DNA of 64,000 nt from positions 21,286 through 85,285 of the forward strand of contig NZ_JAJGSX010000038.1 of NCBI RefSeq assembly GCF_021245725.1, read 5' to 3'. Every line of letters starts with the position of its first letter. Position 1 is the first letter of the stretch. Source of the DNA: Pseudonocardia sp. TRM90224. Lineage in GTDB: Bacteria > Actinomycetota > Actinomycetes > Mycobacteriales > Pseudonocardiaceae. Position numbers and translations under genes: made by a program. Of this stretch, positions 23,377 through 32,073 are shown piece after piece. The notes beneath the pieces were generated by a model. The model made no database searches, had not been told where the DNA came from, and saw only the letters and a list, made by a program, of their open reading frames with translations.

Positions 23377-26376
23377 TCAGCGCGCGTGTAGCCGGTCGGC
23401 GTGCCGGGGTCGGTCGAGGACGGAATCGAGCTCGCCCAGCATGTGGAGGCCGTCCTCCCGGGCCCCGGCCTCGAACAGCTCCGCGGCGCGATCCGCACCC
23501 AGCGCCGCGACGGCGGTCGTGCGCAGCGCGGTGATCCGTTCTGCGACGTCCATCCGGTGGGTGGGATCGACTTCAGGGCTCCGCACGAGATGGGCGCCGA
23601 GGCAGCGCGCGAGCAATTCCGGGCTCGCGGCGGCGGCGGTCTCGGCCAGCGCCCAGAACCAGGCGACGTACGGCGCCCGGTCGGGGAAGCCCGCAGCGAT
23701 CGTCCAGGCCTGCCTCAGGATGGCGGCGGCGGCGCGCGGGTGGCCGGTTCCGGCGCGGACGACGGCCAGGTACGACTTCGTGTAGACGGCGAGCTCGTCA
23801 CGCAGACCGTTGTCGTCGACGAGGCGGTTGGCGGTGGTCAGGAAGTCGTCGGCGGCATCGAACCGGTCCTCACGGATCTCGACGAGCCCGAGCAGCGCCG
23901 ACGTCCAGGCGCGGCCCCACAGCATGCCGACCTCCGTGTAGAGCTCGTGCGCGCGACGCAGACCGGGCAGTGCGGCCGCGCGGTCCACCGCGGACCCGGC
24001 CACCGTGAAGAGCACCATCAGGCACCATGCTGCCCCGCCGGGGTTCCCGTGCGATTCGAACCGGTGCCGGGCGTCGCGCAGCATCTCCTCGGCCAGCCCG
24101 GTCTGCCGGCGGTCGGCGGCGATCCGGCCGACCGTGCCGATCGCGTGGGCCTCCAGCCGGGCATCGCCGGCGACGCGGGCGTCCTCGACCGCGGCCTCGG
24201 CCTGCGCCGCGGCCTCGGCCGACCGGTCCGCCTGGATCAGCAGCGACGCCAGGCCGATGCGGGCGCGGGCGCTCACCCGCGGCGCGGGGCGGAGCGCGAG
24301 CGAGCGGCTCAGGCGGTCGATCCCTTCGGTGCTCGACGCGCGGATCCACCAGTACCAGTAGAGGCCGCCCGCGATCACCGCGGCATCGTCGGCACCGGCG
24401 GTGCGCAGCGCCTGGTCGTGCGCGGCACGCAGGTTGGGGAGCTCGTGGTCGGCGCGGGCGAGCCAGGCCGTGGCCGCCGGCCCGGCAGCGTGCCTCCCGA
24501 TCTCGACCGCCACCGCCCGGTAGTGCCGAAGGTGCCGCTCACGCACCGGCGCGTCGTCCCCGTCGTCGACGAGACGCTCGGCGGCGAACTGCCGCACGGG
24601 CTCCAGCAGCCGGTACCGGCTCGGTCCACGCGACGTCTCAGCGATCACCAGCGAGTGGTCGACGAGCCGGCCGAGGGCCACCAGCACACCGGGTCGCTCG
24701 CTCTCCTCGGCCGGCACGACGGCCTCTGCGGCAGCGAGGTCGAAGTCGCCGACGAACACGCCCAGCCGGTGGAACACCGTGCGGGTGGCGTCGTCGAGGC
24801 GACCGTCGCTCCAGTCGAAGACGGCTGCCATCCGCCGCTGGCGTTCCGGCCGGGCGGGGTCGCCGATCGAGATCAGCTGGTCGAGACGATCCGCGATATC
24901 GGCGGTCGAGAGCGTGCGGGTCCAGGGCGCAACCATCTCGATCGCCAGCGGGAGACCACCGAGGCGCCGGGCCAGGCCGACGGTGTGGTGGTCGTTGCGG
25001 AAGCCCGGGTTCACCGCGACGGCCCGTTCGACGAGCATCCGCACCGAATCGGACGACTCGTCGTCTGCGGCGAGCGGCGCCACCGACCAGATCCGCTCGC
25101 CGGCCATGTCGAGCGGCACCCGGCTCGTGGCCAGCACCGCGCACCCGGGAGCCGCCTCGATGACCGCGTCGACGAGCCGCACCGCGGCGGCGACCACGTG
25201 CTCGCAGTTGTCCACGACGAGCAGCAGACGACGCTCCGCCAGCGCCCGCGTGATGGTGTCGAGCGGCGGTCGGATCGGTTCCTCGTCGAGCCCCAGCGCG
25301 ACCAGCGCCGCGGCCGGGACCGTGCCCTCCTCGACCACCGGTGCAAGATCGACGAACGCGATCCCGTCGGGCCACCGCCCGCGCAGCCGCTCCACCAGCT
25401 CGACGGCCAACCGCGTCTTCCCGACCCCGCCGACCCCGGTCAGGGTCAGCAACGTGCCCGCCTCGACCCGCGCGTCAAGCTCCTCCAGGTCGGCCTGCCG
25501 ACCCACCAACGGGGTCCGGTAGCCGCGGGGCGGACGCGGGCGCAGGACCGGGCCGCCGGCGACCGGCGTGGTGCTCCCGGCACCGGCGCCGGCGGTGGTC
25601 GAGCCGCGGAGCAGACCGTGCAGCTCGCGGCGCTGGTCGAGGATCGCCAGCTCCAGCTCGCGCAGCTCGGCGCCGGGTTCGATGCCGATCCGCTCGGCCA
25701 GCTCGGACCGGGCACGCTGGTACGAGCGAAGCGCGTCCGCTTGGCGTCCCGACCGGTACTGCGCAACCATCAGCAGCCACCAGTGCCGCTCGCGCAACGG
25801 GTCGACGACGAGCCGCTCCTCGAGCGCCGCGATCGCCTCGCCGGTCCGGCCCGCCGCGATCAGCGCCTCCATCTGCAGCTCCAGCGTCGTCGCCCGGAGC
25901 TCGTCCAGCCGGGCGACGTGCGGGAGCGCGAACTCGGCGCCGTCCACATCCGCCAGCGCCGCACCCCGCCACAGCGACAGTGCCGTCGTCGTCAGACCGA
26001 TGACCGCCGTGGGGTCGCGATCGCGGTCGGCTACCCGCGCCAGCGCCGCGAGCTGCTCGAACCGCTCGCTGTCGAGGTCGTCGGCGCTGACGTCGATGCC
26101 GTACCCACCGCCGCGCCGGACCAGCACCTCCGGCCCGAGCAGGTCCCGCAGCTGTGAGAGGTAGTTCCGCAGCACGCCCGGCGCCGTCGACGGCTGGTGC
26201 TCGCCCCAGAGGTCCTCGACGAGCTGTCGGCTCGACCGGAACTGCGCGCGGTGGATCAGCAGGTCGATCAGCAACGCGCGCAGCTTGGCACCGCTCGGCT
26301 CCACCCGACGCCCGTCGCGCAGCACCTCGAGCGGCCCCAGCAGCCGGAACTCCATCCGCGAGCCGTGCGAACTCAC
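23377..26376 (-). CDS. Large AfsR/SARP-family regulator with NB-ARC-like ATPase and TPR domains
   Basis: A protein of 999 residues from GTG 26376, with ATG 26355 as alternative. Order: OmpR-type winged helix at 8-100 (MEFRLLGPLEVLRDGRRVEP), BTAD at 105-250 (ELRATTLELQMEALIAAGRT), linker, then an ATPase of the STAND/NB-ARC class with P-loop LTGVGGVGKTRLAVELVERL near residue 315, Walker B LLLVVDNCEH and GLPLAIEM sensor. The C-terminal 400 residues are TPR-like helices. Such proteins switch on secondary metabolism or resistance when the sensor part binds a signal. It diverges from an ArsB-like gene, 39 bases apart, and may control it. Confidence 0.9.
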   Translation of the reverse strand: MSSHGSRMEFRLLGPLEVLRDGRRVEPSGAKLRALLIDLLIHRAQFRSSRQLVEDLWGEHQPSTAPGVLRNYLSQLRDLLGPEVLVRRGGGYGIDVSADDLDSERFEQLAALARVADRDRDPTAVIGLTTTALSLWRGAALADVDGAEFALPHVARLDELRATTLELQMEALIAAGRTGEAIAALEERLVVDPLRERHWWLLMVAQYRSGRQADALRSYQRARSELAERIGIEPGAELRELELAILDQRRELHGLLRGSTTAGAGAGSTTPVAGGPVLRPRPPRGYRTPLVGRQADLEELDARVEAGTLLTLTGVGGVGKTRLAVELVERLRGRWPDGIAFVDLAPVVEEGTVPAAALVALGLDEEPIRPPLDTITRALAERRLLLVVDNCEHVVAAAVRLVDAVIEAAPGCAVLATSRVPLDMAGERIWSVAPLAADDESSDSVRMLVERAVAVNPGFRNDHHTVGLARRLGGLPLAIEMVAPWTRTLSTADIADRLDQLISIGDPARPERQRRMAAVFDWSDGRLDDATRTVFHRLGVFVGDFDLAAAEAVVPAEESERPGVLVALGRLVDHSLVIAETSRGPSRYRLLEPVRQFAAERLVDDGDDAPVRERHLRHYRAVAVEIGRHAAGPAATAWLARADHELPNLRAAHDQALRTAGADDAAVIAGGLYWYWWIRASSTEGIDRLSRSLALRPAPRVSARARIGLASLLIQADRSAEAAAQAEAAVEDARVAGDARLEAHAIGTVGRIAADRRQTGLAEEMLRDARHRFESHGNPGGAAWCLMVLFTVAGSAVDRAAALPGLRRAHELYTEVGMLWGRAWTSALLGLVEIREDRFDAADDFLTTANRLVDDNGLRDELAVYTKSYLAVVRAGTGHPRAAAAILRQAWTIAAGFPDRAPYVAWFWALAETAAAASPELLARCLGAHLVRSPEVDPTHRMDVAERITALRTTAVAALGADRAAELFEAGAREDGLHMLGELDSVLDRPRHADRLHAR

Positions 26377-26415
26377 AGGACCTGACAATAGGCCGCCGAC
26401 ATACGATCTGCGCTC

Positions 26416-27702
26416 GTGGTGATCAGCGGCGGGCTCGCCGAGGCCGTGGCGCTGGCCTTGCTGGCATCGGTGCTGGTCTTCGCGGTCATGCAGCCGAAGG
26501 GGATGCCCGAGGCGGTTGTCGCGGTGCCGGCAGCGGGGTTGACGGTGCTGCTCGGGCTCATCCCGCCGGCCGAGGCGCTCCAGCAGGCGGCGCAGCTGGG
26601 ACCGACGGTCGGGTTCCTCGCCGCGATACTCGTCCTCGCGCATCTCGCGGACGCGGAAGGTGTCTTCAGCTGGCTGGGCAGCTGGGTCGCGGTCGGGGCA
26701 GCGGGTCGACCGGGCCGGCTGCTGGCGCTGGTGTTCGGGCTCGCGGCGCTGACGACGGCGGTGCTCAGCCTCGACGCGACGGTCGTGCTGCTGACCCCGG
26801 TGGTGTTCCGGACGGCGAGCACGCTGCGGCTGCGCGCGAAGCCCCACGTCTACGCCTGCACGCACCTGGCGAACTCGGCGTCCACCTTGCTGCCGATCTC
26901 GAACTTGACGAACCTGCTGGCGTTCGCGGCGTCCGGGCTGACGTTCACGACGTTCGCCGCGCTGATGGCGCTGCCGTGGCTGGTCGCGATCGGTGCCGAG
27001 TACGTGATCTTCCGCCGGTTCTTCCGCACCGACCTGGCCGGCCGCGGCGAGCCGCACCCGCCGCCGAGCGGTCCGGTCCCGTGGTTCGCGCTGGCGGTGA
27101 TCGCGGCGAGCCTCGTCGGGTTCGGTCTCTCCGGGTTGGTCGGGGTCGAGCCGGTGTGGGTGGCGGTGCTGGCCGCCGCCGTGCTGGCCGCTCGCGCGCT
27201 GCTCCGCCGCGAGATCGGCGTGATCGGGTTGGTGCGGGCGGCCGACCCGTTGTTCTCGCTGTTCGTGGTCGCGCTCGCGATCGTTGTGGCCGGCGTGACC
27301 GGGAACGGGCTCGGTGCGGCGCTCGCCGCGCTCGTCCCGACCGCACCCGAGGGCGTGGCTCCGGGCCTGCTCACCCTGCTCGCGGTCGCCGGGCTGGCCG
27401 CGCTGCTCGCCAACGTCGTCAACAACCTGCCCGCCACGCTGGTGCTGCTCGGCGCGCTCGGCCCCGGGCTGCATCCCGGCCTCGTGCTGGCCGTCCTGCT
27501 CGGGGTGAACATCGGCCCGAACCTGACCTACGTCGGGTCGCTGGCAACACTGCTGTGGCGCCGGGTGCTGGCCGGTGGCGAGGCAGCCCCGACACTGCGC
27601 GAGTACCTCCGGCTCGGCGCGCTGACGGTCCCGGTGAGCCTGGGGCTCGCGGTGCTCGCGCTGTGGCTGGCCTTGACGCTCGGCCGAGGATGGTTGGTGT
27701 GA
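26416..27702 (+). CDS. ArsB/NhaD-type (ion transporter superfamily) permease
   Basis: A protein of 428 residues from GTG 26416 with about ten to twelve hydrophobic helices. Signature segments include LSLDATVVLLTPVVF, HLANSASTLLPISNLTNLLA and LLANVVNNLPATLVLLGALG, which are the two inverted-repeat hairpins of the ArsB/citrate IT superfamily. LGVNIGPNLTYVGSLATLLW near residue 370 is the second substrate loop. It may export arsenite or exchange a cation or anion; no arsR or arsC gene is near. Its TGA overlaps the USP-like gene start as GTGA, so the two are coupled. Confidence 0.85.
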   Translation: MVISGGLAEAVALALLASVLVFAVMQPKGMPEAVVAVPAAGLTVLLGLIPPAEALQQAAQLGPTVGFLAAILVLAHLADAEGVFSWLGSWVAVGAAGRPGRLLALVFGLAALTTAVLSLDATVVLLTPVVFRTASTLRLRAKPHVYACTHLANSASTLLPISNLTNLLAFAASGLTFTTFAALMALPWLVAIGAEYVIFRRFFRTDLAGRGEPHPPPSGPVPWFALAVIAASLVGFGLSGLVGVEPVWVAVLAAAVLAARALLRREIGVIGLVRAADPLFSLFVVALAIVVAGVTGNGLGAALAALVPTAPEGVAPGLLTLLAVAGLAALLANVVNNLPATLVLLGALGPGLHPGLVLAVLLGVNIGPNLTYVGSLATLLWRRVLAGGEAAPTLREYLRLGALTVPVSLGLAVLALWLALTLGRGWLV

Positions 27703-28199
27703 GCGCGCGCACAGTGGTCGCCTGGATCATCGAGGGCACCTGGGAGGCCACCGTGGACGCTGCCGCGTGCGCGGCCACACCCGACCGCGGTGAGACCGAG
27801 GTGCTGCTGCTGGCCGTCGTCGATGCGGCGGTCTCGGAGGCCGTGCACGGGGCGTTCGGCGGCCTGTTCGGGCGGCGCGGCCACGACCCCGGCGACGCGG
27901 TGGCTGCGCAGGGCGTGGAGGGGACGCACGAGCTGCTGGTGCAGGCGGAGCAACGGCTCGACCTCCCCGCCCGGCGGGAGGTCCGGGTCGGCCGGGTCGA
28001 GCGTGAGGTCGTCGCCGCCTGCGAGCACGCCGACCTGCTGGTCTGCTCGCGCGACGGCGACCGCTCCCGGCTCGGGCCGCACAGCCTCGGCCGGCACCTG
28101 CGGTTCGTCGTCGACCACGCACCCTGCCCGGTGCTGCTCGTGTGGCCCGACACGTCGCCCGACCTGGACTCGATCCCACCGCCCCCGCGCCACCGGTAG
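27699..28199 (+). CDS. Universal stress protein-like protein
   Basis: A protein of 166 residues. It starts with a strand and WIIEGTWEATVDA, has EVLLLAVVDAAV, and near the end DLLVCSRDGDRSRLGPHSLG followed by HAPCPVLLVWPD. This last pair resembles the ATP-binding G-x2-G-x9-G-S region and closing strand of USP proteins, with variations. The gene is translationally coupled to the ArsB-like transporter, so it may sense nucleotide and regulate transport, as in other transporter-USP pairs. The ATP site is not perfectly conserved. A two-hairpin repeat element follows. Confidence 0.7.
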   Translation: MSARTVVAWIIEGTWEATVDAAACAATPDRGETEVLLLAVVDAAVSEAVHGAFGGLFGRRGHDPGDAVAAQGVEGTHELLVQAEQRLDLPARREVRVGRVEREVVAACEHADLLVCSRDGDRSRLGPHSLGRHLRFVVDHAPCPVLLVWPDTSPDLDSIPPPPRHR

Positions 28200-28240
28200 C
28201 CCGACCGGGCCCCGGAGACCCGGGACGGGTGCGTGGCGAA

Positions 28241-28313
28241 GCGCCGGGAAAGCCACTTTCCCGGCGCGTGGGGCCGGGAAAGAGGCTTTCCCGGCAACGT
28301 GTGCGTCCCGCAC
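28241..28313 (+). repeat. Two-hairpin element, copy A (3' of the USP-like gene)
   Basis: Large hairpin arms 28243-28265 and 28273-28295 differ by one pair and are variants of the arms in copies B-D, GCCGGGAAAG replacing GGGCAGGAAAG on both sides, so pairing is kept. A mini hairpin GTGCG-TCC-CGCAC follows at 28301-28313. Reading in the direction of the upstream gene the order is large then mini, as in the other three copies. Confidence 0.8.
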
Positions 28314-28367
28314 CCACTTCCGCGGGCGGGCGGGCGAGCGGGCCGCCGTTTCGACCATGCGAACCGT

Positions 28368-28384
28368 GTTCCGCTGAGCGAAAC
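28368..28384. promoter_or_regulatory. Operator-like dyad GTTCCGCT-G-AGCGAAAC before the aldehyde dehydrogenase/aldolase operon
   Basis: A 17-base dyad with one mismatch, 44 bases before the acetaldehyde dehydrogenase start. Just before it is GAAC-CGT-GTTC at 28361-28371. IclR-family regulators often bind short dyads of this kind. The IclR gene at 33807 is the obvious candidate, by inference. Confidence 0.45.
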
Positions 28385-28428
28385 GTCTGGGTACCCCACC
28401 CGCGACGGTGGGGGTCAGCATCGATCCC

Positions 28429-29346
28429 ATGAGCCCTCCGAAAGTGCCGGCCGCCATCGTCGGTCCAGGCAACATCGGCACCGACCTGCTCGCCAAGCTG
28501 CTCCGCAGCGCGGAGGCAGGCGGCGCGATCGACGTGCGGTACGTGGTCGGTGTCGTCGAGTCCGACGGGTTGGCGCGGGCCCGCGAGCTGGGCATCGACG
28601 CCTCCGCCGGCGGCGTGGACTGGTTGCTGCGCCAGAGCCCCCTCCCGCAGATCGTCTTCGAGGCGACCTCGGCCGCGGCGCACCTCGCCAACGCGCCGCG
28701 CTACGCCGAGGCCGGCATCCAGGCCGTCGACCTGACGCCGGCGCACCTGGGCCCGATGGTGTGCCCGCCGGTGAACCTGCGCGACCACATCGCCGCCCCC
28801 AACGTCTCGATGATCACCTGCGGTGGGCAGGCGACGATCCCGATGGTGCATGCGGTCTCGCGCGTCACGCCGGTGCCGTACGCGGAGATCGTCGCGTCGG
28901 TGGCCTCGCGCAGCGCCGGCCCGGGGACCAGGGCCAACATCGACGAGTTCACCCACACCACCTCGCGTGCCGTCGCCGAGATCGGCGGGGCAGCGCGGGG
29001 GAAGGCGATCATCGTCCTGAACCCCGTCGAGCCGCCGCTGATCATGCGTGACACGGTGTTCTGCATGGTCGGCGCCGACGCCGACCGGCCTGCGATCGCC
29101 CGCTCGGTCCACGGGATGGTGGCCACCGTGCAGGAGTACGTGCCCGGCTACACGCTTCGCGCGGAGCCGCAGTTCGACGACCCGCGCCCCGATTGGGGTG
29201 GCAACGGCCGCGTCGCGATCTTCCTCGAGGTCAAGGGCAACGGCGACCACCTGCCGCCCTACGCCGGCAACCTCGACATCATGACGGCGGCCGCCACCCG
29301 CGTCGGCGAGCTGATGGCCCGCGCGAAGCAGGCGGTGGCGGCATGA
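28429..29346 (+). CDS. mhpF: Acetaldehyde dehydrogenase (acetylating)
   Basis: A protein of 305 residues. The Rossmann motif is IVGPGNIGTDLLAKLL, and the catalytic Cys is in SMITCGGQATIP near residue 129. ANIDEFTHTTSRA, then VEPPLIMRDTVF are conserved in the DmpF/MhpF/BphJ family. It oxidises acetaldehyde with NAD and CoA to acetyl-CoA, the last step of meta-cleavage. It forms a channelling complex with the aldolase encoded next. Their ATGA overlap (29343-29346) supports stoichiometric synthesis. ATG 28429 is chosen; GTG 28408 would add seven residues. The gene is first of a three-gene plus-strand operon. Confidence 0.93.
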   Translation: MSPPKVPAAIVGPGNIGTDLLAKLLRSAEAGGAIDVRYVVGVVESDGLARARELGIDASAGGVDWLLRQSPLPQIVFEATSAAAHLANAPRYAEAGIQAVDLTPAHLGPMVCPPVNLRDHIAAPNVSMITCGGQATIPMVHAVSRVTPVPYAEIVASVASRSAGPGTRANIDEFTHTTSRAVAEIGGAARGKAIIVLNPVEPPLIMRDTVFCMVGADADRPAIARSVHGMVATVQEYVPGYTLRAEPQFDDPRPDWGGNGRVAIFLEVKGNGDHLPPYAGNLDIMTAAATRVGELMARAKQAVAA

Positions 29347-30371
29347 GGCCCGCCCTCGCGCACGACGTCCGCATCACCGACACGACGCTGCGCGACGGCA
29401 GCCACGCGATGTCCCACCGGTTCACCGAGGCGCAGGTCCGCGACACCGTCCGGGCGCTCGACCGGGCGGGCGTCGAGGTGATCGAGGTGTCGCACGGCGA
29501 CGGGCTGGGCGGCAGCTCGTTCAACTACGGCTTCTCCGGCACCGACGAGCTCACGCTCATCGCGGCCGCCGCGGACGAGGCCCGGCGAGCCACCGTCGCG
29601 GTCCTGCTGGTGCCGGGCATCGGCACTGTCGACGACCTGAAGAAGGCGCACGACGCCGGCGCCCGAATGGTGCGGGTGGCCACCCACTGCACGGAGGCCG
29701 ACGTCTCGCCGCAGCACTTCGCGGCGGCCCGGGAGCTGGGCATGGAGACCGTCGGGTTCCTGATGATGGCGCACCGGACGTCCCCGGAGGTGCTGGCGAA
29801 GCAGGCCCGGATCATGGTCGACGCCGGCTGCCAGGTCCCGTACGTCACGGACTCGGCCGGTGCGCTGCTCATGCACGAGGCGACGCAGCGGTTCGAAGCG
29901 GTGGTCGCCGAGGTCGGGGACGAGGCCTGGGTCGGCTACCACGGCCACCAGAACCTCTCGCTCGGCGTCGCCAACTCCGTGCTCGCCCACGAGGCGGGCG
30001 TCCGGTACATCGACGGGTCGCTGTGCGCGCTCGGCGCCGGTGCGGGCAACTCGCCGACCGAGGTGCTCGTCGCCGTGTTCGACCGACTGGGCGTCGACAC
30101 CGGGATCGACGTCGCCGGGGCGCTGGCCGCGGCGGAGGACGTCGTGCGGCCGTACCTGCACCGCTGGCCGAAGCTGGACCGCAACGCGATCGTGCAGGGC
30201 TGGGCGGGCGTCTACTCGTCGTTCCTGCTGCACGCCGAGCGCGCGGCGGAGCGCTACGACGTGCCCACGCACGAGATCCTGCGCCGCTGCGGCGCGGAGG
30301 GCCTGGTGGGCGGCCAGGAAGACATGATCATCGACATCGCGCTGCAGATCGCGGCCGAGGAGGCGAAATGA
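29343..30371 (+). CDS. mhpE: 4-hydroxy-2-oxovalerate aldolase
   Basis: A protein of 342 residues. RITDTTLRDGSHAMSHRF is the conserved HMGL/DmpG start, where Arg and Asp bind the enolate and metal. The metal-binding His-x-His is in GYHGHQNLSLG near residue 200. GLVGGQEDMIIDIA at the end is typical. It is a class II metal-dependent aldolase giving pyruvate and acetaldehyde, which is passed to the dehydrogenase. Start and stop overlap both neighbours as ATGA. Family length is about 340, so it is intact. Confidence 0.93.
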   Translation: MRPALAHDVRITDTTLRDGSHAMSHRFTEAQVRDTVRALDRAGVEVIEVSHGDGLGGSSFNYGFSGTDELTLIAAAADEARRATVAVLLVPGIGTVDDLKKAHDAGARMVRVATHCTEADVSPQHFAAARELGMETVGFLMMAHRTSPEVLAKQARIMVDAGCQVPYVTDSAGALLMHEATQRFEAVVAEVGDEAWVGYHGHQNLSLGVANSVLAHEAGVRYIDGSLCALGAGAGNSPTEVLVAVFDRLGVDTGIDVAGALAAAEDVVRPYLHRWPKLDRNAIVQGWAGVYSSFLLHAERAAERYDVPTHEILRRCGAEGLVGGQEDMIIDIALQIAAEEAK

Positions 30372-31795
30372 CCGACTTCGGGCACGTCATCGATGGTGTG
30401 GAGCGGGATTCGCTCGACGGCGCCAGGTTCGACTCGGTCGACCCGTTCACGCGCGAGCCGTGGGCGACGGTCGCGTTGGGCGGCGCCGCGGAGGCCGAGC
30501 TCGCCGTCACGGCGGCGCGCACGGCGTTCGACGAGGGGCCGTGGCCGCGGATGGGTTTCGCCGAGCGCGGCGCGCTGCTGCACCGGCTGGCCGACCTCAT
30601 CGGCGAGCACGCCGCCGAGCTGGCCATGGCCGACACCCGGGACATGGGAAAACCCGTCAGCGACGCGCTCGGCAAGGACGTGCCGCGGACTGCGCAGAAC
30701 TTCCGGTTCTTCGCCGACCACGCCCGCCTCGCGACCGCGGAGGCGTTGCCGATGGACACCGGTCACCACGCCTACACGCGCTACGAGCCGGCCGGGGTCG
30801 TCGCCGCGATCGCACCCTGGAACTTCCCGCTGATGCTGGAGTCGTGGAAGGTCGCGCCGGCGTTGGCGTGGGGCAACACGGTGGTGCTCAAACCGGCGGA
30901 GGACAGCCCGGCCTCCGCGACCGTGCTCGCGCGGCTCGCGCTGGAGGCCGGCATCCCGCCCGGGGTGTTCAACGTGCTGCACGGCTACGGCCCCGAGTCG
31001 GCGGGGGCAGCGCTCACGGCCGACCCGCGGGTCGACCGGATCACCTTCACCGGCGAGTCCGGCACCGGGCGCGTGATCACCGGGGTGGCCGCGCGCAACC
31101 TCACACCGGTCAGCCTCGAGCTGGGCGGCAAGGGCGCCAACCTGGTGTTCGCCGACGCCGACCTGGACGTCGCGGTCGACTGGTCGATCAAGGCGATCTT
31201 CACCAACGCCGGGCAGGTCTGCCTCGCGGGCTCGCGGCTCTACGTCGAGCGCCCGGTGCTGGACGAGTTCCTCGCGCGGTTCGTCGCCGCGGCCGAGGCC
31301 CTGGTGATCGGCGATCCGAAGGACCCGGGCACGCAGGTCGGGCCGCTCGCCTCGCGGACGCACTACGAGAAGGTCCGCGCGTACGTCGACAATGCCGCCG
31401 GGAAGCTGCTCACCGGCGGCCTCGGTGAGGGCTGGACGATCCGGCCGACGGTTGTCGTCGACGCGCCCGCCGACTCGCCGATCCAGTGCGAGGAGGTCTT
31501 CGGGCCCGTCGTGACCGTCACGCCGTTCGACACCGAGGCGGAGGCCGTGCACGCCGCCAACAACACCCCGTACGGGCTCAACGCGATGCTGTTCACCGAG
31601 AACCTCTCGCGCGCACACCGCGTCGCCGCGGCACTGCGCGCCGGGACGGTGTGGGCCAACTGCTTCTTCATCCGCGACCTGCGCGCGCCCTTCGGCGGGT
31701 TCGGCGACTCGGGCTGGGGCCGGGAGGGCGGCAACTTCAGCCGGGAGTTCTTCACCGAGCCCAAGGCCGTCGTGATGGCGATCGCGGCGGGCTGA
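30368..31795 (+). CDS. Aldehyde dehydrogenase, probable 2-hydroxymuconic semialdehyde dehydrogenase
   Basis: A protein of 475 residues of the ALDH superfamily. Motifs are PWNFPLMLESWKVAPALAWG, the NAD-binding FTGESGTGRVI, the general base Glu in LELGGKGAN and the nucleophile Cys in NAGQVCLAGSRLY. PFGGFGDSGWGREGG closes it. Context with meta-pathway genes and the coupled start points to the XylG/DmpC step, oxidation of the ring-cleavage semialdehyde to 4-oxalocrotonate, whose next enzymes are encoded just downstream on the other strand. A BetB-type activity cannot be excluded by sequence. Confidence 0.85.
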   Translation: MTDFGHVIDGVERDSLDGARFDSVDPFTREPWATVALGGAAEAELAVTAARTAFDEGPWPRMGFAERGALLHRLADLIGEHAAELAMADTRDMGKPVSDALGKDVPRTAQNFRFFADHARLATAEALPMDTGHHAYTRYEPAGVVAAIAPWNFPLMLESWKVAPALAWGNTVVLKPAEDSPASATVLARLALEAGIPPGVFNVLHGYGPESAGAALTADPRVDRITFTGESGTGRVITGVAARNLTPVSLELGGKGANLVFADADLDVAVDWSIKAIFTNAGQVCLAGSRLYVERPVLDEFLARFVAAAEALVIGDPKDPGTQVGPLASRTHYEKVRAYVDNAAGKLLTGGLGEGWTIRPTVVVDAPADSPIQCEEVFGPVVTVTPFDTEAEAVHAANNTPYGLNAMLFTENLSRAHRVAAALRAGTVWANCFFIRDLRAPFGGFGDSGWGREGGNFSREFFTEPKAVVMAIAAG

Positions 31796-31865
31796 AACTT
31801 CCCCACCGTTTTGCCAACCTGCACGCCCTTTTGGGTGTGTAGGTTGGCAAAACGGTGGGGAAGTT
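31796..31865. terminator. 70-base hairpin with perfect 25-base arms between convergent catabolic operons
   Basis: Arms at 31796-31820 and 31841-31865 pair without a mismatch; the sequence starts AACTTCCCCACCG. The loop folds again, CACGCCC with GGGTGTG around TTTT. It begins one base after the ALDH stop and ends five bases before the tautomerase stop, a bidirectional terminator by position. It is not related in sequence to the other long hairpins here. Confidence 0.8.
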
Positions 31866-31870
31866 GGGGG

Positions 31871-32062
31871 TCAGGCGCGCTTCGACGCGAGGGTCTCGCC
31901 GCCGACGAACCAGTGCGCCGGCTCCACCTCCTGCAGCAGCACCCGCACCGACGCAGCCGGTGCGCCGAGGGAGGCGGCGACCGCCTCGGTGACGGCCTCC
32001 CCCAGCGCCTGCAGCTGCTCGGGCGTGCGCCCGCGCGTCAGCGAGATCTGGACCAGCGGCAT
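31871..32062 (-). CDS. 4-oxalocrotonate tautomerase
   Basis: A protein of 63 residues, the normal size of the small hexameric enzyme. MPLVQISLTRGRTPEQ gives catalytic Pro-1 after Met removal and Arg-11; SVRVLLQEV gives Arg-39; EPAHWFVGGE supplies the aromatic residue near position 50. It converts 2-hydroxymuconate to 4-oxalocrotonate. The AAAGGAG ribosome binding site is strong. It is the last gene of the three-gene minus operon with the decarboxylase and hydratase. Confidence 0.92.
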   Translation of the reverse strand: MPLVQISLTRGRTPEQLQALGEAVTEAVAASLGAPAASVRVLLQEVEPAHWFVGGETLASKRA

Positions 32063-32073
32063 ATCCGTCTCCT

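Noticed and set aside
23401..26157. A 918-codon plus-strand frame opposite the AfsR-like gene
   Set aside because: Arg/Gly/Pro-rich shadow. The minus strand has the P-loop, Walker B and BTAD motifs.
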